NCBI RefSeq assembly: GCF_014700075.1
Contig: NZ_JACXBU010000002.1
Location: 434,001 to 498,000 of the forward strand
Length of the DNA stretch: 64,000 bases
Direction of reading: 5' to 3'
From: Pseudomonas sp. JM0905a
GTDB taxonomy: Bacteria; Pseudomonadota; Gammaproteobacteria; Pseudomonadales; Pseudomonadaceae
Below are positions 35,103 through 46,004 of the stretch, piece by piece. The stretch's first letter is position 1, and each line of letters opens with the position of its first letter. Below the pieces are notes generated by a model that did not search any database, had not been told where the DNA came from, and worked only from the letters and a program-made list of their open reading frames with translations. The translations under genes were made by a program, and so were the position numbers.

Positions 35103-35989
35103 CAGTCGCCTCCACCCAGTCGGCTGCCCCAGCCCAGTTTGGTCCGGCAGACCTCGTAATAGTTGTGATCGAGAGGGTGGATCAGGCGCAGCTTCTGCGG
35201 CTTCTTGGCCACCGTGATGGTGTCGCCCGGAGCGCAGGTGAAGTGGTTCTGACCGTCGCAGGACACCAGGGGGTAGATCTGCAGATTGGGCGATACCACG
35301 ATCTTCAGCTCGCTGGTGCTGTCCACCACTATGGGTCGGCTGGAAAGGGTGTGCGGATACATGGGCACGACCACGATGGCATCGAGCTTGGGATGCATGA
35401 TCGGACCACCGGCGGACAGCGCGTAGGCGGTGGAGCCGGTGGGCGTGGCGATGATCAGGCCGTCGGCCTTCTGGCTGCAGACGAACTGGCCGTCGATGTG
35501 CAATTCGAACTCGATCATCCGCGTCGACTTGCCGGGATGCAGCACCACGTCGTTCAGTGCGTCGCCCTGGCCGATGGCCTCGCCGTGGCGGCGGACTTCG
35601 GCTTCCAGCAGGAAGCGCGTCTCGACGCTGTAGCGGCCGTCCAGCACCTCGGCCACCTTCACTTCCAGCTCGTCGGGACGGATGTCGGTGAGGAACCCCA
35701 GGCTGCCGCGGTTGATCCCCAGCACCGGCACGTTGTGCCGCGCCAGGGCTCGGGCGGCGCCGAGCATGCTGCCATCGCCGCCGACGACGATCACCAGATC
35801 GCACACCTCACCGAGGATCTTCCGCGACGACGTCTGTAGGCCGTGGCCCGGCAGCACTTCGGCGATGGTGTCTTCGAGAATGACGTGGAGATGGCGGTCC
35901 AGCAGGAATCTTTTCAGCCGGCGAATGGTGTCGAGCACGTGGGAACTACCCAGGCGACCGATGATGCCGATATTGCGGAATTGCTCCAT
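35102..35989 (-). CDS. nadK: NAD(+) kinase
   Basis: Phosphorylates NAD+ to NADP+ using ATP (295 aa, standard). Key motifs are VVGGDGSMLGAAR (GGDG phosphate-binding), INRGSLGFLTDI and the substrate region SCDGQNHFTCAPGD, together with TPTGSTAYALSAGGPIMHP. The frame is open to 36007, but MEQFRNIGIIGRLGS at 35989 is the family start. First gene of an overlapping operon with the metallophosphatase and rhomboid genes. It is divergent from the DUF1853 gene. Confidence 0.97.
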   Translation of the reverse strand: MEQFRNIGIIGRLGSSHVLDTIRRLKRFLLDRHLHVILEDTIAEVLPGHGLQTSSRKILGEVCDLVIVVGGDGSMLGAARALARHNVPVLGINRGSLGFLTDIRPDELEVKVAEVLDGRYSVETRFLLEAEVRRHGEAIGQGDALNDVVLHPGKSTRMIEFELHIDGQFVCSQKADGLIIATPTGSTAYALSAGGPIMHPKLDAIVVVPMYPHTLSSRPIVVDSTSELKIVVSPNLQIYPLVSCDGQNHFTCAPGDTITVAKKPQKLRLIHPLDHNYYEVCRTKLGWGSRLGGGD

Positions 35990-36083
35990 GGGACTCCAGA
36001 GCGGCATTGGCGAGATGAGGAATGGCGAAATTATGGGGGATAGCAGCGGACAGCGGCAAACCGCCGTCGGCTATGCTCGCAGC

Positions 36084-37028
36084 ATGCACGCCTTCGAATC
36101 GCTGACCGACCTTCCCCGACAACTACGCCATTCCGGTGTACGCGACCTGGCGTGGGCCCTGGTCTCTCCGCCGCTGCTCAGCCAGCCGCCCTGGCGCCAG
36201 CGCCACCCGCTCAGCGCAAGCGGCTGGTTCAGCCACCCCGATCGCCTCGCCGACTGGCTGTGCGCCCTCGACCGGCAACCCGCCGTTCTCGACCAGTGGC
36301 TGGCGCAAGCCCCCAGCCGGCGCCTCGGCCTTTACTACGAGCGCCTCTGGCAGTTCGCCCTGGACCAGGCCCCCGATGTGGAGCTGCTGGCGGCCAACCT
36401 GCCGATCCGCATCGCCGGCCAGACCCTCGGCGAACTCGACCTGCTGCTGCGCGACGCCGAAGGCGTGCACCACCTGGAACTGGCGATCAAGCTCTACCTG
36501 GGGCCGCGCCATGGCAACGGCAGCAACGCCTCCGATTGGCTCGGGCCCGGCAGCCACGACCGGCTCGACCTCAAGCTGGAGCACCTCAGCCAGCACCAGC
36601 TGCCGCTGTCGTCCAATCCGGAGAGCCGCCAGGTGCTCGACCGGCTGGATGCCCAACCGGCCAGCGCCGAACTCTGGCTGGGCGGCTACTTCTTCTACCC
36701 CTGGCCGGGCAGCTGCACGGCCCCACAAGGCGCCAATCCAGGCCACCTGCGCGGGCAATGGCTGCGCCAGAACGAGCTGAACGACTTTCTCGCACAGACA
36801 ACGGACGGCAGCTGGCAACCCCTGCCCCGGCAATCCTGGCTGGCGCCCGCCGTCAGCGAAGCCGAGGATCGCTGGAGCCTTGAGCGCTTCCAGCATTGGC
36901 GCGAACAACTGGAGCCGGACAGCCCCGCGCGCCTGCTGGTTCGCCTGGTGCCTGATGGGGATGGACGCTGGAAGGAAGCGGAGCGCGCCTTCGTGGTCAG
37001 CGATCGCTGGCCGCTGGCACCGCTGTAA
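36084..37028 (+). CDS. DUF1853 family protein, PD-(D/E)XK-like
   Basis: A 314-aa cytoplasmic protein, function unknown. The centre reads LGELDLLLRDAEGVHHLELAIKLYLG: an acidic residue in a hydrophobic strand (ELD) followed about 13 residues later by ELAIK, the layout of a PD-(D/E)XK nuclease active site. Flanking features are YYERLWQFALD before it and a W-rich C-terminal half. The frame is open far upstream (35682), but that part runs antisense to nadK; ATG at 36084 is the sensible start. It is divergent from nadK and converges with the CNB-rhodanese gene. Confidence 0.82.
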   Translation: MHAFESLTDLPRQLRHSGVRDLAWALVSPPLLSQPPWRQRHPLSASGWFSHPDRLADWLCALDRQPAVLDQWLAQAPSRRLGLYYERLWQFALDQAPDVELLAANLPIRIAGQTLGELDLLLRDAEGVHHLELAIKLYLGPRHGNGSNASDWLGPGSHDRLDLKLEHLSQHQLPLSSNPESRQVLDRLDAQPASAELWLGGYFFYPWPGSCTAPQGANPGHLRGQWLRQNELNDFLAQTTDGSWQPLPRQSWLAPAVSEAEDRWSLERFQHWREQLEPDSPARLLVRLVPDGDGRWKEAERAFVVSDRWPLAPL

Positions 37029-37119
37029 GGTGCGCGACGTGTTCAGCCGGTGGCTCATGACCACGCCCCGAGGATGTGGTTTCACACGTTCAAATGAACT
37101 TGACTGCGCGACGAAGGGA

Positions 37120-38226
37120 TTAACGGCTGCGTTCGATCCGGCCGCCGGAACGGGCCAGGTAGCCAGAGCCGGTCTCGCTGATCAGCGCATCCCGCTGCAA
37201 GGCCGGCAAGGCGTCCAGACCGTCCCGCAGCGCGTAGGCGCGAAAGCCCAGTTGGGAAAGCATGAATACCGCACTGGCGCTGCGCTTGCCGCTGTCGCAA
37301 TAGCAGAGGTAGGTCCCGCCGCCGTTCAGCAGCCGCGCCTTCAGGCGCAGTAGATGCAGGGGCATGTTCAGGGCCTGGGGCGCATGGGCGCGCTCGTATT
37401 CCTCTTGCAGGCGCACGTCCAGCCATTGGCCGCCACTACCCAGCATGCGCACCGCTTCGCCGAAGCTGACCTCATCCACTACCGGAGCCTTGAGCAGTTC
37501 GAGGAAGTCCTCCCGGTCCAGCCTTTGCAGCACACTGTCTTCCAGCAGGGTGACACTGGCGTTGCGCGGGCAGTCTCCCAGCAGCGCTTCCTCGCCGAAG
37601 CAGGCGCCCACGTCGAGCTCGGCCAACAACTGCTGCTCGCTGCCGGCCCCACGAATGACTTCGGCGCGGCCGGACTGCAGGAAGTAGCAACAGTCCCCGG
37701 CCTCCCCTTCCCCCATTACCTGGCTGCCCGCCGGCAGCTCCACCTGCCGCAGGCGCTCCAGCATGCTGCGCACATTGGCTGGTGGCACCCTGGCCAGTAA
37801 TGGGCTGGCGAGCAGGGTTTCCAGCCACTCGCTGTCGCCAGTCAGGCTGAGTTCCAGCATCAGGTCCTGATGGGTCGAGCCCCAGGTGAGCTGGCGCGCC
37901 AGCATGGCGCTGTCGATGGAAAGCAGGGAGCAGTCGCGAAGCGCCAAGGCTTCGTGCAGGCGCGGCAGGGTCGGGGAAACGGGATGGCAGCTGGCTTCGC
38001 TGCCCGCTTCCAGGCGCGTCTCGACGCCATTGGCGTCCCGCAGGAGCAGTTCGCCGGACAGCAAGTACCAGGTCACCCGCGCGTGATCCTCACGCCGGAA
38101 CAGCAGTTGCCCGGCTAGCAAGGGCTGGGGCACGAGCTGGGAGCGCAATTCGCGCCACTGCTGGTCGGACAGGGCATTGAGGGGAATGAGGCTGCGCAGT
38201 TGCTGGGGAATCAGGGGTTCGCTCAT
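37120..38226 (-). CDS. Cyclic-nucleotide-binding domains fused to rhodanese
   Basis: A 368-aa cytoplasmic protein without membrane segments. Residues 18-110 form a degenerate cNMP-binding-like fold. Residues 135-245 form a second with the phosphate-binding cassette FGEEALLGDCPRNAS, keeping the Glu and Arg that contact cyclic nucleotide. Residues 255-350 form a rhodanese domain with active Cys310 in CDSGKRS. It is plausibly a cyclic-nucleotide-controlled sulfur- or phosphate-transfer enzyme (inference). There is no HTH, so it is not a CRP-type regulator. ATG at 38226 follows AGGA. The gene is 4 bp downstream of the PLP enzyme gene, so it is probably in an operon with it. Confidence 0.88.
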   Translation of the reverse strand: MSEPLIPQQLRSLIPLNALSDQQWRELRSQLVPQPLLAGQLLFRREDHARVTWYLLSGELLLRDANGVETRLEAGSEASCHPVSPTLPRLHEALALRDCSLLSIDSAMLARQLTWGSTHQDLMLELSLTGDSEWLETLLASPLLARVPPANVRSMLERLRQVELPAGSQVMGEGEAGDCCYFLQSGRAEVIRGAGSEQQLLAELDVGACFGEEALLGDCPRNASVTLLEDSVLQRLDREDFLELLKAPVVDEVSFGEAVRMLGSGGQWLDVRLQEEYERAHAPQALNMPLHLLRLKARLLNGGGTYLCYCDSGKRSASAVFMLSQLGFRAYALRDGLDALPALQRDALISETGSGYLARSGGRIERSR

Positions 38227-38230
38227 GGAG

Positions 38231-39220
38231 TCATCCTTGCGCTTCCACTGCCCGGTCAGTGTAGCCGGTCAGTCGCAACAGTTCGTCGTGCAGGGCTCGA
38301 CGCCCTTGCAGGCCGCCGGTGTGGAGCAGCACCAGGCGGCTGCCCGAGGGGATTCGACCGGCGTGCGCTTCGTCGTGGATGGCCAGCAGGGCCTTGGCGG
38401 TATAGAGGGGTTCCAGGTCGATTCCGCCGTCGCGTTCGCTGTCCAGCAGGAAGCGCGCAAGCTCGGCATCTACTCGGGCAAAGCCGCCGCGGCTGGCATC
38501 GATCAATCGGTAGCCCGCATCGGCGCAGCTGGCCTCGGCGAGGATGCCACTCACCCGCTCGGCCACACCGTGGTCCGCCGGTACCGCCAGGGCGCCGATC
38601 ACCGGATGCGCGCCCGACTCGCCCAGCACCAGCCCGGCCAGGGTGGTGCCGGTGCCGGCAGCGGTCCACAGGCTGTGGTAATCCTCCCAACCCAGGGCGG
38701 GAAGCTGCTCGCGGATCATCGCCACCAGAGCGGCGCAGCCCTGGGCACCCGGCAGGCCGCCACCCCCTTCTGGCACCGGCTGGTATCGCGGGTAGCGCTG
38801 CCGCCAGGGCTCCCAGAAACCAGTCTGATGGCGCGCCCGATAACCGCCGTAGCCCAGCCAGTGCAATTTCATGCCGAAACGCCGGAGATCCTGCACGGTC
38901 GGTGTGTCCTGGGGCTCGCCCCGCAGCAATCCGACGGTGGGAAAACCAAAACGCGCACCCGCGGCGGCCAGCGCATGCAAATGGTTGGAGTGGGCGCCGC
39001 CCAGGCTGATCACGCCCTCGGCGCCATCATCTCCGGCCCTGGCCAACCAGGGCGCCAGCTTGAACCACTTATTGCCGGAAACCAGCGGATCCAGTGCATC
39101 CAGGCGCAGCACAGCCAGCTCCAGCCCGGCAGCGTCCAGCCAGGGAAGGCGCAAGGGCTCGAGTGCGGCTCGGGGATTCCAGTCAGGCAGGATCAAGGAC
39201 AAGGTCGGGTCCGTTGGCAT
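38231..39220 (-). CDS. ACC deaminase / D-cysteine desulfhydrase family PLP enzyme
   Basis: A 329-aa fold-II PLP enzyme. The Schiff-base Lys is in SGNKWFKL, followed by SLGGAHSNHLHALAAAG, and the phosphate-binding loop is AAGTGTTLAGL. The family includes D-cysteine desulfhydrase (D-Cys to pyruvate, H2S and NH3) and ACC deaminase; the residues visible do not settle which. A rhodanese gene 4 bp downstream favours a sulfur-releasing activity, since the pair could produce and pass on sulfide or sulfane sulfur (inference). The start at 39220 lacks a good Shine-Dalgarno sequence. Confidence 0.87.
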   Translation of the reverse strand: MPTDPTLSLILPDWNPRAALEPLRLPWLDAAGLELAVLRLDALDPLVSGNKWFKLAPWLARAGDDGAEGVISLGGAHSNHLHALAAAGARFGFPTVGLLRGEPQDTPTVQDLRRFGMKLHWLGYGGYRARHQTGFWEPWRQRYPRYQPVPEGGGGLPGAQGCAALVAMIREQLPALGWEDYHSLWTAAGTGTTLAGLVLGESGAHPVIGALAVPADHGVAERVSGILAEASCADAGYRLIDASRGGFARVDAELARFLLDSERDGGIDLEPLYTAKALLAIHDEAHAGRIPSGSRLVLLHTGGLQGRRALHDELLRLTGYTDRAVEAQG

Positions 39221-39266
39221 CCAGGAAGGGGGCGCAAGGATAATTCAGGCGCAGGTGCAATTCCGC

Positions 39267-40637
39267 TCAACCGGCGGTGCGCAGGCGCCCTCCCGAGCGA
39301 TGCCGGGGGCAGCAGTTGGATTCGCCGGCGACGAAGCGACTGGGTGCTTCGATGCGGTCGATCGGCATGCTGCAACGCTCGCCGCTGGGCAGGCTCGCCT
39401 CGCAGGTGGGCTGCTGGTAGTGGGCCAACCATTGGCGGTACTGGTTCTCGGAGACGAAGCACTTGGCGGCGGCGTAGGCCTGGGGGTTGTCCTGGTAACG
39501 GGCAATGTCGGCCAGCGGAATGGTCAGGTGGCCGGCACCGGGGTGGTAGACCACGAACACGACGCCCAACTGGGCCAGACGCTCCAGCATCTGCTGCCCG
39601 GATTGGGACTCCAGTGCCTCGCACTCCTGACGCAGGCGATTGAGCTCGACCTGGAGCTGGGCGTCCAACTGGTCGCGATAGGCCAGCTCGACATCGCGGA
39701 TGGCCAACTGCTCGCGATACTCGGATACGGCAGCGGCGACCCGTGTTTGCAGTTCGCTTTCGAACTGGGCGCGAAGGATGTCAGCCTCGGTGCGCCCGTG
39801 GCGCTCCAGGGCGCGCAATTGCAGGTTCATTTCCTCACGGCTGGCCTGATGGCGCTCCGACTCGCTGTCGAGCTCGGCACGCAGGCGGGCATTGGCCTCT
39901 TCCTGCTCACGCAAGGCATGCTGCAGAGCGCGGATCTGCTCCTGCAGCGCCGAATGGCTCTGGTCGGCGTCGTGGCGCACGCGGGCGATAGCTTCTTCGT
40001 TCTGCTGGCTGAGGGAGCTGAGGCGAAGACGCTGCTGGCGGACCAGTTGGGCGGTCTTCAGGCGGTGCTCCTTTTCCATTTTCTCCGCCAGTTGCTCGGC
40101 CATCTCCTTGGTGATTTCCGGCGGGGCGTACCAGCTGTCTTCCGGTGCCACCTGGAGCTTCTCGGCATCCAGCACCGTGGGCAGATCTTCTTCCACCAGC
40201 ACACCGAGGTTATTGAGCTTGATGGCGTCGCGCAGCAGCGCCAGGTCGTTGCGGTCGGCGTTCAGGCTCGGGTCCCACAGGTGCATCTGCTGCCAAGACA
40301 CCGGGCACTGGCTACGGCAGGCCAGGCGAATGGGGCCGGCGCCAAGATCGGGACCACGGCCGGCGCGCTCGGCCAATTGCCGCAGCGGCAGGTTCCAGCC
40401 GGTATCGGCACGACCTTCTTCGTCGAAGTCGAGGTAGAAGAAGACCACCGCCCGAACCTGCAGGCGCGGGCTGATCATCAGGTAGGCCAGTTGCATCTGG
40501 CAGTCGGCGAACTCCGGCAGGCCGACCACCCCGTCGAGGATGGCTTCGAATTCCGAGTAGAGCATCTGCTTGCAGATGCCGCGGTCGTTGAAGAACACGA
40601 CGGCTTCCACCGTTTGCGGCTTCTTCAGCATGCTCAT
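39267..40637 (-). CDS. Coiled-coil protein with C-terminal Cys/His cluster, unknown function
   Basis: A 456-aa cytoplasmic protein I recognise only as a conserved Pseudomonas hypothetical. The N-terminal domain (about 1-185) has MLKKPQTVEAVVFFNDRGICKQMLYSEFEAIL. A long coiled coil follows at about 190-370, rich in Glu/Gln/Arg/Leu heptads. The C-terminal domain (about 375-456) ends with C...C...CC.RHR, a possible zinc site. There is no signal peptide. The frame opens at 40718, but the AGAGGT before ATG 40637 indicates that start (40631 is the alternative). It runs on the same strand as the PLP gene, 46 bp upstream of it. Confidence 0.72.
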   Translation of the reverse strand: MSMLKKPQTVEAVVFFNDRGICKQMLYSEFEAILDGVVGLPEFADCQMQLAYLMISPRLQVRAVVFFYLDFDEEGRADTGWNLPLRQLAERAGRGPDLGAGPIRLACRSQCPVSWQQMHLWDPSLNADRNDLALLRDAIKLNNLGVLVEEDLPTVLDAEKLQVAPEDSWYAPPEITKEMAEQLAEKMEKEHRLKTAQLVRQQRLRLSSLSQQNEEAIARVRHDADQSHSALQEQIRALQHALREQEEANARLRAELDSESERHQASREEMNLQLRALERHGRTEADILRAQFESELQTRVAAAVSEYREQLAIRDVELAYRDQLDAQLQVELNRLRQECEALESQSGQQMLERLAQLGVVFVVYHPGAGHLTIPLADIARYQDNPQAYAAAKCFVSENQYRQWLAHYQQPTCEASLPSGERCSMPIDRIEAPSRFVAGESNCCPRHRSGGRLRTAG

Positions 40638-40852
40638 CGCTCTACCTCTGGCTCTGCGCGGTGAATCACGGCGGACATTGATGGGGGGCTTGGTGGCACG
40701 GTTCTTTCGTCCGCACACACTGATCCGGACTTTAGAAAAGTCTAGGGGATATTAGTCGTCGAGCAATGTGACTGGGTTGGCAGAGCCCTATCGCCGCAAC
40801 CTGTCGGACCAGCGGCAAGGCAAAAGTGTGACGTGGTTGGAACTGGAAATGA

Positions 40853-40879
40853 AACCGCCCGGCGAAAGGCCGAGCGGTT
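40853..40879. other. GNRA-capped hairpin
   Basis: AACCGCCCGGC / GCCGAGCGGTT with one C-A mismatch, closed by G-GAAA-G. It lies in the 390-bp gap between the coiled-coil gene and the fadH 3' end. There is no U-tract in either direction. Confidence 0.5.
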
Positions 40880-40928
40880 GGTGGACAAAAGCCTGGACAG
40901 GATTTCGCGAGCTAGCGGGCTGCTAGGC

Positions 40929-40987
40929 GAAAACCGCCGAGGAAGCGCAGTTTACGAATGCTAAATGAGCATTCCGAGGCGGTTTTC
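40929..40987. other. Nested hairpin element downstream of fadH, probable dispersed repeat or terminator
   Basis: Outer perfect 10-bp stem GAAAACCGCC / GGCGGTTTTC (40929-40938 and 40978-40987) enclosing an inner perfect 7-bp stem GAATGCT / AGCATTC (40956-40962 and 40968-40974). It starts 42 bp past the fadH stop on the minus strand. The TTTT of the outer stem could serve termination of fadH. Only one copy is present in this window. Confidence 0.6.
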
Positions 40988-41028
40988 AACAAAGCAGAAC
41001 CGACGCGCAGCAAATCCTGTTCTGGCTT

Positions 41029-44199
<3,171 letters not shown>

Positions 44200-44203
<4 letters not shown>

Positions 44204-45237
44204 AAACGCAACGGGTGAAGCTGGGCGACCTTTCCGTGAGTTCCGTACTCAGCATGGCAGCGGCGCTGGAACAGGCCGGTCACTGCGCGACGGACCTGCT
44301 GGAACGCTTCGGTCTGGATGCCGCGCGCTTCGCCGAGCCCCATGGGCGCTTGTCGATCCCGCGCTTCATGCGCCTCGGCCATGCCGCCATCCAGCTTTGT
44401 GGCGACCCCGCACTCGGCCTGGCCATGGGCCGCCTCAGCCGCCTCAGCCAGCTCGGTCTCGCGGGCGTCTGCGCCGAACAGGCCCCCAACCTGCGAGAAG
44501 CCGCCCGCGCCCTGGCCCGTTTCGAACGGCTCTACGCCAGTAACTATCGCGGTCAGTCGAGCTTCCACGAGGACGCCAAGGGCGCCTGGCTGCGTTTCTA
44601 TTCCATCAGCCCGTACAACGCCTATAACCGCTTCGTCGTGGATTCGGTGCTGGCGGGCTGGCAGAGCCATCTGAGCCAGTTGGTCGGCACCGGAATCCGC
44701 ATCGAGAAAGTGGAAATCGAATTCGCCGCACCGGACTATGCCGAGCGCTACACCGAACATTTCGGCTGCCCAGTGGAATTCGAGGCGGGCGCCAACCAAC
44801 TGCGCCTGACCCAGGACACCCTGGCGCTGCGCGGCAGCGAACACTGCCCGAGCACCTGGCGGCAATTGCTGGATATCTGCGAAAGGGAGCTGCTGCAACT
44901 GACCCGCACCCGCAGCCTGCGCGAGCGCATCACCCAGTTGCTGGGGCCGCTGCTGCACGGACGGGAACCGGATCTGGAAGAAGTGGCGGCACGCCTGCAG
45001 ATGCCCAGCTGGACCTTGCGCCGCAAGCTGGCCGAAGAAGGCACCCAGTACCGCGCCATTCTCAATGAAACCCGCCGCGACCTGGCCATGGCCTACATTC
45101 GCGACACCGAACTGGCCTTCGGCGAAATCGCCTACCTGCTCGGCTTCGCCTCGGCGGAGGCCTTCCAGCGTGCATTCAAGCGCTGGAGCGGCAGCACTCC
45201 AGGCGAGTTTCGCCGCGCCCAGCGCCAGGCGGGCTGA
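44200..45237 (+). CDS. AraC-family transcriptional regulator
   Basis: A 345-aa DNA-binding regulator. The N-terminal arabinose-binding-like sensor domain of the OruR/VirS type (about 20-205) contains ALGLAMGRLSRLSQLGLAG. The C-terminal double HTH (about 245-340) contains the signature AFGEIAYLLGFASAEAFQRAFKRWSGSTPGEFR. Its start overlaps the nitrilase-like gene (ATGA), so the two are co-expressed. Candidate target: the 21-bp-spaced direct repeats at 43170-43205 in the fadH promoter, also close to its own operon's start. The effector is unknown; a fatty-acid-derived signal is inferred from context. Confidence 0.93.
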
Positions 45238-45324
45238 TCACATTTCGGTGGCGTCGTCCGCCGGTTCTACCGGGTCCTGCTCGCCAGCGTGAAAATCGAG
45301 AATCTCTTCCTGGTAGTCGTCCAT
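45238..45324 (-). CDS. Putative 28-aa acidic micro-protein
   Basis: ATG at 45324 is preceded by GGAGGAGCGTG, one of the best ribosome-binding sites in the window. It encodes 28 residues beginning MDDYQEEILDFHAGEQDP and ending DDATEM, with 11 Asp/Glu, one His and no Lys or Arg. Its TGA abuts the stop of the convergent AraC-type gene with no spacing (TGATCA at 45235-45240). It runs on the tRNA strand but downstream of the tRNA terminator. Unrecognised; function unknown. Confidence 0.5.
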   Translation of the reverse strand: MDDYQEEILDFHAGEQDPVEPADDATEM

Positions 45325-45445
45325 CACGCGCTCCTCCTGGTTTCGACAGAGGTCATGCAAACAAAACCCATGCCAGGAATGTAACGATCCCAGGTGACCG
45401 GAAAATTACCCCTGCGGAGCAGAATCGAAGAATGAAGGCGGGAGA

Positions 45446-45482
45446 AAAGAAAAAGCCCCCAGGCATTGCTACCTGAGGGCTT
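45446..45482 (-). terminator. Intrinsic terminator of the tRNA operon
   Basis: AAGCCCCCAGG (45453-45463) pairs with CCTGAGGGCTT (45472-45482) with one C-A mismatch and an 8-base loop; the A-rich run 45446-45454 makes the U-tract on the minus strand. It starts 8 bp after the last tRNA. Confidence 0.88.
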
Positions 45483-45489
45483 CTCTATA

Positions 45490-45566
45490 TGGCGCAGCGG
45501 ACGGGACTCGAACCCGCGACCCCCGGCGTGACAGGCCGGTATTCTAACCGACTGAACTACCGCTGC
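45490..45566 (-). tRNA. tRNA-Asp (GTC), second copy
   Basis: 77 nt including encoded CCA (plus-strand TGG 45490-45492). The acceptor stem GCAGCGG pairs with CCGCTGC, discriminator G; anticodon loop CTGTCAC gives GTC for Asp. The sequence is the same as the copy at 45669-45745. Confidence 0.97.
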
Positions 45567-45668
45567 GTGTCGGTTGGACTTGCGTCCGGTGAAACCTTTG
45601 CGTCGTCTGGCGACCTGGCCTTTTGGACCTTGCCACCTCATGCCCGAACAACTCGAACATGGGAAATA

Positions 45669-45745
45669 TGGCGCAGCGGACGGGACTCGAACCCGCGACC
45701 CCCGGCGTGACAGGCCGGTATTCTAACCGACTGAACTACCGCTGC
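45669..45745 (-). tRNA. tRNA-Asp (GTC), first copy
   Basis: 77 nt including encoded CCA. Same cloverleaf, acceptor stem and GTC anticodon as the downstream copy. It sits between tRNA-Val and the second tRNA-Asp in one transcript. Confidence 0.97.
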
Positions 45746-45781
45746 GCGTCGGCCGGACTTTCGTCCGAATCTCGCAAGGAT

Positions 45782-45857
45782 TGGTGGGTGATGACGGGAT
45801 CGAACCGCCGACCCTCTGCTTGTAAGGCAGATGCTCTCCCGGCTGAGCTAATCACCC
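45782..45857 (-). tRNA. tRNA-Val (TAC)
   Basis: 76 nt including encoded CCA. Acceptor stem GGGTGAT / ATCACCC, discriminator A; anticodon stem-loop CTGCC-TTACAAG-CAG with anticodon TAC for Val. First gene of the Val-Asp-Asp operon. Confidence 0.97.
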
Positions 45858-45876
45858 ATCGCCTTGCGAGGCGCGC

Positions 45877-45905
45877 AATTTACGCAGAGGGCTTCGCTAA
45901 GTCAA
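45877..45905 (-). promoter_or_regulatory. Promoter of the tRNA Val-Asp-Asp operon
   Basis: Minus strand TTGACT (45905-45900), 17-bp spacer, TAAATT (45882-45877), followed by the GC-rich discriminator GCGCGCC. Strong sigma-70 boxes with such a discriminator are typical of stringently controlled stable-RNA promoters. Transcription would begin near 45870, just upstream of tRNA-Val. Confidence 0.78.
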
Positions 45906-46004
45906 CACCCTGTATGGATTTTTTCTCTTGGCGCGTCTCATGCCCCTTTTCCCGGCGCCGCAATGCGCCCCATGACAGTGCGCACGCACGAAGTCGGGGC
46001 GCAG

